Assembly: GCA_963965975.1 (NCBI GenBank) | Contig: OZ014413.1 | Span: forward strand, 498,501 to 562,500 | DNA from: Xestospongia bergquistia | Taxonomy: Eukaryota > Porifera > Demospongiae > Haplosclerida > Petrosiidae | Direction of reading: 5' to 3' | DNA: 64,000 nucleotides | Made by a program: the position numbers and the translations under genes | Shown here: in pieces, positions 9,559 to 27,500 of the stretch | How the letters are laid out: the number at the start of each line of letters is the position of its first letter | Position numbering within the stretch: the stretch's first letter is position 1 | The notes under the pieces: model-generated | The model's database searches: none | Told to the model about the DNA's origin: nothing | The model's input: only the letters and a program-made list of their open reading frames with translations

Positions 9559-12500
9559 GTTTAAATATAGTCATTTTTGTTATTTGTGATTCATGCTTTT
9601 TTGAGATTATCTGTAACACGCCATTGTATGGTGTGTCTCTTCCATTGTCTTTTTGTATTATACACATGTAATAGTTATTGTTATTGTAAATTAATTGTCT
9701 TATCTTTTATCTCTTCTCTATCTCTTTAACGAACTTTGTTATTTGCAAATAATTAAATGCATCAGTTTCTCCAACCATTTAAAAAATTTCAGTAACTAAT
9801 GTTATAAAATTTTATCCTAATTAAAATATTTGCGTTGTAAACAAGTCTTTTAGATAGAACAATGAGTTAATTATATACTACATTAATATAATTAAGATAA
9901 TGAAGGATGCTGTCATAGTTACTGTTATATACTGACATAATACTATGACATCCTCTTAAAAATGTATGAAATTCGTAATACACACATTTATATAAATTAA
10001 TTATTTATAATATAATTAATACGAAATATAATTAATATTTTCCACATATATCTAATAAAACTGTCTTATATAATGTAAACAATATTACAATATAAGATAT
10101 GTTGACAGCTGCTCTATAATATCTTCACGCTATTGTTATACAAGCCTTGTAACTGATCCTTTAATACATACAATGTACATTATATGTAATTCACTACCAA
10201 TATATTTCCTATACTTAATGTACATGTCATTAATACATTATATATAGGTTATATGTAATTCACTACCAATATATTTCCTATACTTAATGTACATGTCATT
10301 AATACATTATATATAGGTTATATGTAATTCATTAACAATACATTTGTTATACTTAATGTACATGTTATTAACATATGTAATTTACATAAAAACATAACCA
10401 CATGTACACATGTACCTGTTACATAATAAAAAGTAGTCCCAATAGAAGCCTTAATAATGAACTGTTGTCATCATTTACCATCATAGTCTAGCCTTGTCTA
10501 AAAGATTTCAAACTTGTATGATCAAATCGTTAAATCATTGGTGTCACAGACTTTACATTTCTTAGAACATTGTCTGAATATTTACTTAGTATGAGAGTTG
10601 TCTTAATATGAGTCACTACCCTATATGTGGACAGCTGGCTTATGACTTAACCTCAATTCAACTAGTAAACATCAATTTACTAATAATAGTTTATATTATA
10701 TGTAGCTAATTGAGTTATTGTCTCACAATACTTTGTTAATGGACAATATGTAATCTTGTGTATCTTTGAATTTGGTAATGTTTCTCTGTATACCAGATAA
10801 ACTGCTGCTCTCTTAGAACTTCCAATAACATTTTGACAATTTGCTATTAAGACTTTAGAGGACTTACTGAATTTTAGGCATGTTTAGTGTTAGAATATTA
10901 ATTCAGTATTATTTATATCTCATATATTACATTATCATGTCTATCAATAGACATATTGTAATTTTGGGAGATATTGGGGCCTAGCAATGGGACTATTAGA
11001 ACAATTCCTAATAATCATCAAATAAAGAGATGTGTACTATTTGATAGCTATTGAGAATTGTCATAACATCAACAATTGATGATATGGGAGTGGTGATGGT
11101 ATAATAAATGCTGTAATGTCACTTTATAACATCTTTGTCTTTTAAAAACAGTACATCATAAAATATAATTGTTCAAAAATAAATGAATAAATTGTAAAAT
11201 TATAAAATGACACGACTACAATACATAATATGACTAAATATGGTCTAAATATTTCACTTGATAAGAACGATATTGACCAATAGGTACCATTTACTGGGAA
11301 TCATTACGTTGCAAATAACACTACATTAGTTCTTGTGCTGATCAGTAAACAGTCACGCACACACAATAAATACAATTATGACCAATACAAACTGACACAG
11401 TAACTAGTTGGAATAAAATTACAAGAATGAATTTAATATACTTGACAATACAACCTCTCAACTTTAACCCAGACATGTACTATAATATCTAACTATGTAC
11501 TATTGTCCTTCTAATTGAATTATCTCCATGACAACCCCAGACACTTCACAATTATCTCACCTATTTATTGGACTTCATTTGTCAAACACATTGAGATCAC
11601 ACCAGACAACACTATGACCTGTGTTCAATGTACCTAAGCAACATTACAATATAATTGTGGTATTCTTTGGTGTGGTTTGTTAATTCTTACTCATCCTATG
11701 CCAATGCTTGGAAACTGCATGTATACATAATACTATATAGTATTATGTGAACTGGGAATTATTAGCACTTCAAAGAATTATGTCTTAAATTTGTCACTTA
11801 TAATAGTATTGTATATTTTAAATAGTATGAATTCTATTGTGGATGTGGTAAATAGATCAAGTTTGCTATGGTAACTAATGACATTTATTAGTCTAGAGCT
11901 TACTTGATGTAGATATTCAAAGTTGCCATGATATGTATTGATGTTCATTATAGTCTAGAGATAGCTATCTTAGGTGACTGTGTTAAGTACTGATTTAGAA
12001 CTTACTAATGGTAGACATCTAAAACACCATGTAAAGTATTCATGTTTATTATCTAGATTGCATTATATTATGATAGTGATTTCATAGATGTCACTATTAG
12101 ATGTTATATAATGTGATGTATTCTATCTCATTAAACATAAATGTATTGATCATTTAAATTGTACTCACAATGACCTAACAACAACGTGGTGATAATTATA
12201 CATATGAAAAGACACTATACCACTTGTTTGTAAATAACATAGGTGTTCTTACTCTATAGAAGGTAATCCAAGGAAGTCAGGGGAAGGTATACCCTTCTAA
12301 GAAATCACTTTCCATCACAATAGCTAGATTGTAGTAACTTTTAAATTCACTTCTTAGTAAGTGTAAGTTAGATTCAATGGTATACCTATTACATCTTTGA
12401 TCTCTAGTTTATAGTACAATCAATTATTACTTTCTCTAGAAGCTATATATACCATAGATTCTTATAGATTAAATAGTTGTTGCCATGGTAACATACTTAC

Positions 12501-15262
12501 AGACAGTTATGTTTACTTCAACCACATGTACAACATTCAATTTGTCTGATGTCATAGTTTCTGATATTTGTATTGTTTGTCATATTTATATAAAATTGAT
12601 TTTTCTGGTATTGTCTATCCACATAAGCTAATAACTTCCTAGTACCACTACCTGTGACTTTAGCGGTCAAGGTCAGGTCCATATAGTACTACTCGATGTG
12701 TTCTAGGAACAACTATCATTTCATTAGACATACCTACCTACCAGTTTTAGGTAATAGAGGTTATAGTTAACCACAACAAGTCGATATCATCTCCCATATA
12801 CTATATAATTTGTTCACAATAGAATATCTTTATTAGTGAAACATGTAGTGGGTAGACATGTCTGTAGCCATATATATCATACTTATTTACTTTATAAACA
12901 TCACTAAGTAAGTCTATTATACTATAACCTTAATTATGTGGACAGTTCACATGCATTTCCAAGAATTCACCTGTTATGTGTTACAATGACCATATTCATT
13001 GTATCTACAACAGTACAAATATTTAAATAACATGCTTTGTTTGTTTACGATATTATTATATATTATTATTTGATTGTTTTCTCATTAATAAATGACTTGT
13101 CTGATTCCAAGAAATCTTGTCTAATATCAGCAAATAAGGTTAATGAATTAAATTACACTTCCTCTTTGATATTATTCATAACTAAGCTGACACATGCTTT
13201 ATTATCAGCAACCTTATTCCAATAGAGGTTCTCTTCATGACATCCGTTGTTGTGATGTTAATGCTTCTTGTAATGGTGCATTAATACACATATCACAAGA
13301 AAAGTACAGTTTTGATGACATCATAAGATTCACTTTCATTGAATAGATATTTTAACACCATATACTTCACTAGAATTGAGAACATAACCACATTATTAAG
13401 ACTAAGTACTTTCTAAAATATACTGAAGGCAGATCATTCATTAGAAATGACATTGAAATAGACACTAGATGATAAGGAAAGATAGATTAAGTAATACCCA
13501 CATATTAAATACTATGAATGTAATTGAGAATATACTAGAACAATCAATATTGGGTGAGAATACATGACAGTTATCATGACATATTTTAAAGGTGACATAA
13601 TGATAGTGAATAGTGACATATAGTAAATTTAATTGTTGGTATTAGTACTTGTTAAGTTAAAAATCATTGTTTATATTTATTATGATGAAATATATACTGT
13701 TAACAATCATACATTTAGTAAGAACTAGTTAGTTCCCAATAGTTGTCATTTTGAGAAACTTTTCTGATAAGATTAGATACAATATGACAATCACTTCTCA
13801 TACAATCAACTGCAAATAGTCCAGAACAATCATGATTCATTCAGGCTTGAATGTTGTAACAAGCTATGCAATGTAATATGATCAGAATACTAAGAAACTG
13901 TTCAATCATCTGTTACAAACATGTTCCACATTGTTGTTATCTTGTAGAGAAAATGTTCCATTTAATGATAATGCTAGTACCAGGAATATGTGTGAATCGT
14001 TAAGGCATATTACATACAATATCATCACTGTGAATGTGGTCATCTGATACCACAACAGCAGTCATTTTGTCAATTGAACTGTACCAGGAATATGTACATA
14101 GCAACATATGGTGTCCATAAGTAGTTATCTTGTATGAACAGTTTTTATACTCAGTTTATATCTGTAAGTAGAGATCAGTTTGAGATAACTTGTTTAAGTA
14201 TATATAATTTATCTTTAAAATTAATCATTCTATATGAGATATTATTAAGTATGTAATAAAATTTTTAATATTTCAGTAAAGGTCAGTTTAAGTAGACTGT
14301 GTCCTTTTCGTTAAAATTATATAATTTTTAATTTTACAATTACTTTCATACATTTATCACAATGTGTATTTAACCTCTTCATATAACCAAGTGTGTGTGC
14401 AATCATAACATTGTTTCTAAGAATTATCTATGTATACTGTTCGTTGGTATAGGCCCATTATTAATAAAAATATAGCTTGCTATTATTTGATAAAGATCTT
14501 ATCCATTCCATTCAGTTTAAAGTTTGTGTGTACTTTAGGGCTATCTGTCTTTACTAATGTTACTTTAGTACATTTGAGACATCTGTTAAAGGAATTAATC
14601 TCCTTCTTTTTTAATAGATTAAAAAGAATAATACTTACTGAGTCAACTTTTCTAGTGAATTGTCATAGACAAAGGAAATCATCATTGATATTACTGAGTA
14701 GTATTGTAAAGTATACATTTTCAAAGTCAAGTAAGATATCGGTCACTCTAGCTAGACTTAATTATTTAATTATTATTATATTTAGATATTATGTATGTGT
14801 TTTAAAATTTTGGTCATTTTAACGAGTACATCAAATGATGTTAATTCATCAAAAATCATGTTGAAATTGAATATTGCTTTTAATTTAACGCTAACACTAC
14901 ATCATATTCGTTGTTCCAAGTAGATTACTACAGCAATATGATGGAGTCAAAGGGGATGAGATTTATTTCTTAACATATTGCAGTGTTATGCTTTCCCATA
15001 GCAACATTGTTGGCATTTAACAGTGAAATAGTACTGCTGTCATTACAAGAGCAAATTCAACTGAAGCCAGCGTGGTTTCCTCTCAACAAATTATATAACA
15101 TATTCATTGCTTTTCCTAGTCAATTAATATCTTCAATGGAATTCACTAATGTGTGCGGATTAGCGTGCCAGCACGAGATGGTTATAAATAAAAGAGCACT
15201 CAGTGCATTAGCAGTTACTATTTGCGACAGAGAAAGACAGGTTTTTAAAAAGTGTCTTAAAA
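9559..15262. other. 5.7-kb AT-rich gene-poor stretch
   Basis: No exon chain or family match was found on either strand. The longest frame (14430-14822, 130 codons) is rich in Ile, Phe, Leu and Tyr, lacks any motif and looks like chance. Structures inside: a 69-bp tandem repeat (10181-10375), a perfect 24-bp palindrome (11725-11748), and an X-box-like GTTGCCATGGTAAC (12479-12492). Confidence 0.6.
10181..10375. repeat. 69-bp tandem repeat, about 2.8 copies
   Basis: Units begin at 10181, 10250 and 10319 with TATATGTAATTCA. The first two are nearly identical; the third has diverged. Confidence 0.9.
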
Positions 15263-16662
15263 ATGCCTTCAGACGGTCATTTTGCTTTTCGTGTCCTCGT
15301 CGGTAACGTGCCTTTACCGGAGTATACACACGAAGAGTCGTGCTATGTTGAAAGCAACCTGTGGACGCCTTTCAGTTACCAACAAGAAGTATCGGAGTAT
15401 GTAAACGGCGAGAAAGAGGTCCAAAAGTTTCCAGTGACTCCTTACCAATTGTTGCTAAGATTGGGCAGACATTGCGAGACATCTGCGTTCTTTATTTACG
15501 TCGATGGGGTACTTGTTACAAAAGCACTCTTGGAGAAAGGAGAAACAAGGTAGGAAAAAAATGATAATAATAACAATATTAATGTGATTATTAAAATATC
15601 TTTTTTGATGTTTTAAATATATTATAGTTGTTTTTAAAGACAAAATTTATTGCCACTTTTTTATTTCTTGTTATAGATTGATACGGGGTTTTCAAGATAG
15701 AGGTGGAACGAAAGAATTTCTCTTTGCTCTACCCAGATTTGCTCGTAACGAGGTCAGTACAATAGATTTAACAATGTGATCAATCTGATAAGAACGTGAA
15801 ATTAAAGTAATACACCCTCCTTGTTCAAAACCTTGACACATTATTAAAATGAGAACTTGATCTACTATCAAGTATTTATACATTATATAAAGTAAAGCAC
15901 ACTGAGTATACAACAGGTGTCCTTAATAAGATGCTTCAAAGACTGAATTATAATTAAGCAAATAGCATCTTTTTCCTCCTTGACATTAATTAAAAACATT
16001 TGCTGAGGTTTCAATAGTTATCTTTACAATATACATCTTTCCTCCATATTTCCTCTATACTAGTACTCACAGTATACATTAACCACACTCTATACTAACT
16101 CTAATTAACTTTTTCTCTCTTTAACTTTTAGACAGACAGACTTGAACCTTCAAGGAAAGAAGAAGTTGGCTGTATTACTGTTGTCAGAAAAAGTGGAAAA
16201 TTTGTCAAAGAGGAATACCGGCCCATTAGGGATACTCAGTTCTGTCAAGCTAACAAGAAAGATGCTGTTAGTGTAACTAGTGGCTCCTATACAATGTCAA
16301 CAACGAAGAAAGGACGATATTTAAATAGAACTCGTCCATATGATGTTAAATTGAAGAAATTGTGGCAAATTGATGAAGAACGTGGACGTGTTACTGTCCA
16401 TTATCGTATGGGACATACACTAGAGGAAATGGGAATACAATTAAAATCTATTGACTGGACGAAACAACCGAGTTCTAGAACATCAAGCATAGGCAGTGAA
16501 AGTTCTGAAGCAGCTGAGGGTAGCCCCTCTAGTTTATGTTCTGATACTCAATCTTCTCATTCTTTAACGACAAACGTAGACATCATTAAACAACAGCCTA
16601 TAGAAGACGAAGATAATCCTTCTACTGAAATGCAAGTTGACACACCCATTATACAGTCATAA
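15263..16662 (+). CDS. Unrecognised three-exon protein, DUF7918-like pattern
   Basis: Exons 15263-15549, 15677-15752 and 16132-16662 give 297 aa in phase. The N-terminal part starts MPSDGHFAFRVLVGNVPLPE, followed by CYVESNLWTPFSYQQEV, then a strand-rich stretch ending FFIYVDGVLVTKALLEKG and LIRGFQDRGGTKEFLFALPR. The order (a short strand with LPEY, then C-Y-V-E-S, then a V-D-G strand, then R-G-F) reminds me of DUF7918, known mainly from fungi. This is a pattern impression only. A middle segment is basic (TKKGRYLNRTRPYDVKLKKL); the last 80 residues are Ser- and acid-rich and probably disordered. There is no signal peptide or membrane segment. The function is unknown. The gene stands alone between two gene-poor stretches. 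Confidence 0.85.
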
Positions 16663-19577
16663 TTTGTCTCCAGTACTCATACAAGAGTCAAACCAAATAG
16701 AGGCTCTATAAATCACAGGCAGTGGTCTGTTATGTTAGATCACCATTATATTCACATGTATTACCTGGTCTCACTTAAGACTTTTGTAAAATTATTTTTC
16801 CATTCTTTGATATTGTTCTTGTCCTTTTCTTACTCTCAGTGTTTGTAAAAGACTAAAGTTTAAGTTTCTTCTCTATCATTGTGTTATCTTTTTTGAAATA
16901 TTAAAAGTTATTTTATTAAAGAAGTTATTCTTGTATCCTTTCATATTCCCTACATATAGTCCTCAACAACACACTACTTTGTGTTACAAAGATTATATTG
17001 ATAGCAATAATAATATTAACAAATATATATTAAACTCACTATAATATATTTGAAGTGAAACACAGTCATTTAAAATAGAAAATTACCTAGAAGATATTGA
17101 AAGTATGTGCTGTTAAATATTATCTGGCATAGGTTACAAATACTGATCATATGTGGTATTGTATCATTCCAAGTATTGTAAGGAGAGTCATGTACTCTAC
17201 ACGATATTTCTCGTGTACAAAGCCATATAATTGTGATACAAACAACAATCTATGGCAACTATGTAACACATGTACATATTACAGTGAAATAGGTTAGTTG
17301 GATAAGACTGAGGGCAATCAGATTGTATTCACACCTAACTAATTAGATATGTGCTCCTCATGAACAAATATTGAGGTGAGGGGGGATTTACCTCCCTTGT
17401 TCTTACTCTACTAACATATCACTAACTGGTCATCTTGACCAGTTATTATATCAGTCTAGCCATTGTCTTATCAATTATGATAACTTCAAGTATATTACTT
17501 ACTCTATTGTATACCTATATTATTATTATTAAAAATTATATTTGTTTGGAATACATAACAACTCATATAATTCTAAGAAGTTATATACAGTTGAGGGTTC
17601 TGAAACCTATATAGTATTAACCTTGAATTGTTATTCAGTTGCTATGGAAAGAATGTACCACAGTACTAATGTTCTGGGAAAGGATATCCTATAAATAGAT
17701 ATACTGATATTCATAGTATGACCATATATGGATTGTTTATACTTAGCGGTATGGGGGAATAATCCATGTGTTCTCACTTACAGATTAACAGCCCTGATTT
17801 GTATTTAGATTACATCTACTAAGAAAGACTCCATCCATTTGTTATCAATCAAGTCAAAATCAACATTGTCTAGATAGACATACCACTTACTAATAAACCC
17901 ACTAATGACAATACTTAAAATACATATGTATAAATGATATATATATATATCCCCAAACATTACATTGATATTGCTGGCCTTGACACAAACACACTTAACA
18001 ACTATACTACTCCTATTCTGACTATACTTGTAGTTTGTAATATAAACATATAAACAACAACAAATACACTCTATATTATATAACTGTATTGAAAGGCATT
18101 GACAGTGAAAAGTTACTATTGCTAGCCTTGTACTACTAGGTAGCTAGAAATTTGGGAAAATTATTTATAATACTATAGCTCCTTTAAATACACTTTCAAT
18201 ATTTGTACTTGTATCTTTGACAGAAAGAACAACTCAATTTAAGGAAAATTGACTAAGATATTTGTCAACAATTGTAAGGGTAATCTTTTTATAGTAAACA
18301 ACATGAGGAACTAATTAATACAACAGAAAATATATAAAATAAATACTCTAATATTATAACCAGAGACAATGATGATAAGGATTTATCATATTTTTATTAC
18401 CACTCCCAGCATACTATACATTGCTGGGTATTTTATGCTTCATTCCTAACTTAACTTATAGTTCTCTGTTAAAAAAGATATCTTAAACTGAAGTTGTATT
18501 TCTAAGAAGTCAAATTGTAAAGAATAACATCTTATGTAAGCAAATTATAAAAGTTCAAATGCTCAAACATTACTGTGTGTGTAAACCTACCTTTTTTTTA
18601 GTAAATCTTGTATTTTCGCGGAATAGCTGATAAGACAACAAGCCAACTAGACTTTGCACTAGAATAATGGCCAGTTTCTCGGTAAACGCTGTATTTACAG
18701 TGTATTTGTGATGTGCGTTGTATTGTGTATTAACAGCATGTTCTCAGAACTGCATTGCGGCTCTTCCAAGAACGAGAGCGAATACGTTAATTAGCATTCC
18801 GTTCTTCACCCACGCGTACCTAGTAAGGTAGTATTACTATAATATTATAATAATAATTTTACTGTCTCTAAAAAAATCAATGACGTAATAGTAGTGTTAT
18901 TTATATCATCAAAAAGTTTTTTATTGCCTATTGTCCTTGATGGAGAAGGTTAGAGGGAGAGTAGATGTGACGTACTTAAATATTTCATGAGTTTCTTGTT
19001 TAGGATCAGTTTAAGGTTTAAGGTCAAAGGTTTATTAATCACAATACACTAGGGTACACAGCTTATGTACAGCATTGTTACTATAAATAGTACATTAGTA
19101 ATGTTACTATATTTAGTAGTAACTTTGCATAATCACTATGTGTAAAACAATTGTATGCAAGATAATGAATTTCATCTACTAGTATATTTATCTTTTATTT
19201 TATTATTATTTTTAAAAATGAAATAGTAGGATTGAATCGTAATTATAGACTCTATTACATCACACATATACTAAAATATGTATTAGCCCAAAAAAATTGA
19301 AAATGACAACTCAAAATTTTGTTCTGAATAAACTGAAGATAGTATTGATTGAACTTTTAATAACTACTACTTAATAACTAAGTAACAAAAGAGCAGTGAG
19401 TATGTTCCTATCATTAGAGTATTAATTAATAAAAAGTGGGTGATCCTAGCATCTAATTTTAAACTAAAAGGGGAAATTCAAAAAATAAATATAATTACAG
19501 AACGACTAAATTAACATAGTCATTCACACCCTTGTTACTGTAGGTGTGGTCAAATAAAACCACACCCATTTAATTGA
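16663..19577. other. 2.9-kb intergenic stretch
   Basis: No coding exons recognised. The first 250 bp are probably 3' UTR of the gene at 15263-16662. At 18610-18840 lies a patch richer in CG dinucleotides with an ATGGCCAGTTTCTCG followed by GTAAAC, which looks like a first exon and donor without any downstream exon that I can find. The last part has 3' flank of the septin gene. Confidence 0.5.
18610..18840. promoter_or_regulatory. CG-enriched promoter-like patch without an assigned gene
   Basis: About 230 bp with more CG dinucleotides (CGCGG, TCTCGG, TGCGGC, AACGAGAGCGAA, ACGCGT) than the AT-rich flanks. It could be a promoter of an unannotated transcript or an old insertion. I could not connect it to exons. 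Confidence 0.3.
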
Positions 19578-22902
<3,325 letters not shown>

Positions 22903-23223
22903 GATGAGATAAAGCTGAAGCGAGAAGTTGTCGAAGAGTTGAGAACTTCTTTCTCTCACTAGCCCTCAAAATGGCACCCGTGGAATGCCGTAATTAATGA
23001 CTTAATAACTAGCCACGCCTTCTAATTGAAACGTATATATTATTAATGAATTATTCAGCCAAATTATTAATAGCAAAAAATTATGTCTATAAACAATGCA
23101 TTAAATAAAGCTACACGTTTTTAATTACATGCATTCTTTGAAAATGTCGCACATAGACTATTGTTATGATACATGTATTATATATGTAATACAAGAAAAA
23201 AACTAGAGTGTCTGCAAAACAGG
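22903..23223. promoter_or_regulatory. Septin promoter region and AP1G1 3' flank
   Basis: 321 bp between the septin start codon and the AP1G1 stop codon. It must hold the septin promoter; the 22920-23010 part is slightly GC-richer (TCGAAGAG, CACGCC box). Confidence 0.4.
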
Positions 23224-23356
23224 TTAAAACTGGTTTATTTCCGACGGGAAATTGGTGACCTCTCCTTGTTCAAGCACTGGAGCACCACTTACTGAATAAC
23301 TGATACGATATCTCATTCTTAATGGTTGCTATGAGAGAGAGAGAGAGAGAGACAGA

Positions 23357-23390
<34 letters not shown>

Positions 23391-23401
23391 CAGAGAGAGG
23401 C

Positions 23402-23432
<31 letters not shown>

Positions 23433-23471
23433 CAGAGACAGAGAGACAGAGAGAGACAGAGACAGAAAGAA

Positions 23472-23502
<31 letters not shown>

Positions 23503-26333
23503 AAGAGAGAGACAGAGAGAGAGAGACAGAGAGAGAGAGGGAGGGAGGGAGAGACAGAGACACAGAGAGAGGTATAAACATGCCCACACACCCACAAACA
23601 GATGTACCTTTTGAGGATTAGCAATTGCAATAACTTGTTTCACATACCCACCATTCCCAGGAGGGATAACACTACCACTAGGTGGTTGCATTTGTAACTG
23701 AAATGTCTATAGAACAAACACAAGTATCTACTACACATAAATTATCTCTAGTACCTTAGGGACAGCAGCTTGAAATACAAAATCAGTAAACGGCAATACA
23801 GAGGAGTTAGTAGCAGTAAGAGTTATATTAATAGTTGTCATAGTTAATGTGTCTCGTTCAAAAGCAAAGATAACTTTTAATCCATTTTTCTCATATGCAG
23901 TGATCTCAGGAATATCTGTACAATATATCGTCATTATCGTGTCATTGTAATCATATCATTATGCTACCTTGTTTGAGGGGAGTGGCTTGTTCAAAAGTGG
24001 GTAGAGCTGTAGACTGGTCTAATGGGCCAGATAGTAGGTCCATTAGTCCTCCGAGGTTACCCTCACTAGAGGGTGGAGCTAAAGGAACAGGAACAAAAGT
24101 ATGGGAATGGACTTTTTAAGATATAAAACGTAAAAATGTTTGAATAAGGTTCTTAGATATAGGAACGAATTATAAAAGTATAAGAATGAAAACAGAATGA
24201 CTATCCAAGGAATGGAACAATACCTTAAAGTTTTAAGAATATGGAATGGAACGTTTAGACATAGTTTCGGTTATTAGGAATGGAATTTTGAAACATACAT
24301 GCACAGGTTATTGGGAATGGAATTTGAGGTGTGGTTTTTCAGGAATGAACCTTAGAACTTACCAGTAGTTGCAGTTGGTGGAGAATTCAAATCTAATAAA
24401 TCTAACAAAGCTCCACTTCCAGAAACAGGGGGTGGGGCTTGAGGCGTGCCCATAACACCTCCAAGGAGATCTAGGAGAGCAGCCTCCTGAGATGGTTTAG
24501 TCTAAATGAAAATGGACAAATAGAACAAAAAATAGATGAATAAATGGTAACCTCGACAATAGTGAGCGGCTTTGTCTCCTTCTCCTCGAGGAGCTGTGCA
24601 TTTTCAACCACACCCCCTCCATTGTCTTGTTTCCCCATAGCAGGCATTCTCTCAAATATACCACCTCTAAAAATAGATAAACAAAACGTTGTTACTAAAA
24701 ATAGTAACACAAATTTTATTACCTCATATTGTCGTGTTTACTAAATATAGTAACATATTCAATAGCTCTTTGTTGTAATTCCATATCAAGATTGTTTGAA
24801 TAGCAACTAATAATTGTTTTAATACGAGCTAATGTAGATGAAAATCTATATGGATGAATAGGAATATCAAATAGATGTCTAATGAAGCAAATAATAGATA
24901 TATAGAAACCTAAATGGATGAATGGAAGGTTGAATGGATGCATGATGAATAATGTAATGGATGAACACATATGTAAATGGACATATAGAAGAGAAATGGA
25001 TCAATAGCTAGAAATGAGAGATCATGAATATAATTAAAATAAGTGTTCGCTATTGTCTCAATTAATTGAGTTACTAAGTTACCTGATAGACAGTTTCATT
25101 ATAGCATTAAGTGCATAATCTCTAGTGATTTGCGTCGACTGAGGACTTTGTAGGATTTTCAGTATCACATCTAACACTTCGTCTTCACTCACCTAAACAA
25201 ACAAAAAGTCACAAATATCACCTTCATTTATCACATATTCACATTTACAGGCTCATCTTCCTCATTATTTCCAGAGAGAAGTAAGTCACCATACTCACCA
25301 ATTGACCACACCCCCACTTGACAGAGAGGTTGCTATAGAAACAAAGTACTCTCATCTGTCCATTCATATATTTTATTTATCCATTATTCCAACTATCCAT
25401 CCATTACCTGACTAATATCATCCCTTAAAGCTACAAAGAGCTTATGGACGCTATATGTATGAAGGTGTTCAGCATCAGATATCATTGCTATAATACCAGA
25501 GACCAAATCCTCTCGCACATGATAACCCGCCTATATAATATAATACATACCATATATTATAGTTGTATCTACCTTTATTAACATAGAGAGTATAGTATTA
25601 ATATGCCATCTGGGATCTGGAGAATATCTATGGAGTTAACAAAGAGTTAAAATTTATTGACACTCTAGTCCAGAAAAAAACATTAACAACACAATAACAA
25701 ACATAACATGTATATTTTCTACATTTATAAACAATGACATTAACAAAAGTAAATAAAAGTAGTAAATTGACATTAATAATAGGAACATCCTCATATAATA
25801 GACTTACTTGTCAGCTACTATCACTATATTGGTACAGATATGAGATTTGAATTCTGGATCAGATACATCCAAAAATGCCATGATCTCTTTCATAATTGTT
25901 CTAATATTATTCTCATTTATTAAAGCAAAGGAAAGCTCTAAGGCTCGTCGTTGGATGGAAATATCGTTCTCTTTAAGACAGTCTAATATTGTCGTGCGAT
26001 GTCGTTGTACAGCATTGTGATCAATATGGACTGTCTTGAGGAGAGTATTAAGAGCAACATATCTGTATGGACAGATAGATAGATAAATGGATTAATAGAG
26101 GAATTAATGGACAGATGAATAAATATTTAATAGATTATTACCGAATATTACGATCACTGTTGCTAAGGAAACGGCCAAGAATGTTAATTGCTAATACTCG
26201 CAGTCCACTCTCTGACATAATCTCCATTATTGTAAGAACAGTCTCGTATAAAACAGCATGACCAACATTCTTACCACTTTCTGTATTAGTAGCAACCTAA
26301 TGGATAAAAGATAGAATTGAATGAAGGAGAGTA

Positions 26334-26366
<33 letters not shown>

Positions 26367-26385
26367 CAGAGACAGAGAGAGAGAG

Positions 26386-26425
<40 letters not shown>

Positions 26426-27244
26426 ATACCTGTGCTAAAATGTCGTTCATGGCTTCACTTGAGTCCTTGTCTCCTTTTCCTAGTATTCGTAACAGACGTA
26501 GGATACGAACCTAAAGAGTGGGAGTGGTGAACAGACTCAAGTGGGTGTGGTCACTTACTTGAAGGAAGGGATCACTAATTCCATGTACGTCATGTTCAGG
26601 AGTATAGCCGGACATAACCAGATTTTTCAAGATACGTATGAGATTGGGAATGAACTAGAATAAAAGTACATGTAACTCATGAATATCATTAAAGAATGGA
26701 TGCATAGAAAACAATGGATAGATATAGGTGATTTTGAAAATGAATTTTAATTTGTTTTTCATTCAAAATTTTGAATGCTAACAAACAAAAAATTGAAATT
26801 GATACACATGTACATTACAAGTATGTACATGACCTACCCTTCTAAAGTGAGAGAGGGAGTCAGGATTAACAGTACACATTGCTGTTACTAGACACACTGC
26901 TGTGAGTAAGACCCCATGATTTTTCTCGTTAAGAAGTGAACGAGTTGATGGCACAAATACTTCCATAAGATCTGGGACTTTGTAGACTAAACGCATAGCA
27001 CAGAGAGCAGCCTAATGGATACATATATAGGATAAATGGATGGATGGATAGAATAAATAGACACATGAAAGAGGTAAATGGATCTACTTCTGAAGAAAAA
27101 TGGATACTTACCTTTCTAACAACATAAGGATTTGAAGATTTAAGTAATTTCTCAACTTCACCAGATAAATCTCTACTCATTCCTTCAGAACAAATACTAT
27201 AAGAGAGAGAGAGACAGAGACAGAGAGAAAAGAGAGAGAGAGAC

Positions 27245-27275
<31 letters not shown>

Positions 27276-27325
27276 CAGAGAGAGAGAGACAGAGAGAAAA
27301 GAGAGAGAGAGAGACAGAGACAGAA

Positions 27326-27356
<31 letters not shown>

Positions 27357-27422
27357 CAGAGACAGAGAGAGACAGAGAGAGAGAGACAGAGAGAAAAGAG
27401 AGAGAGAGAGACAGAGACAGAA

Positions 27423-27453
<31 letters not shown>

Positions 27454-27463
27454 CAGAGAGAAA

Positions 27464-27500
<37 letters not shown>

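Noticed and set aside
14430-14822. 130-codon open frame
   Set aside because: Composition follows the AT-rich background (Ile, Leu, Phe, Tyr). No motif, no splice context, no similarity that I recognise.
14983-15306. 107-codon frame overlapping the start of the gene at 15263
   Set aside because: It overlaps a well supported exon in another frame and has no domain features.
23270-23691. Several frames of Ser-Leu or Arg-Glu repeats
   Set aside because: All come from the (GA)n tract in the last AP1G1 intron.
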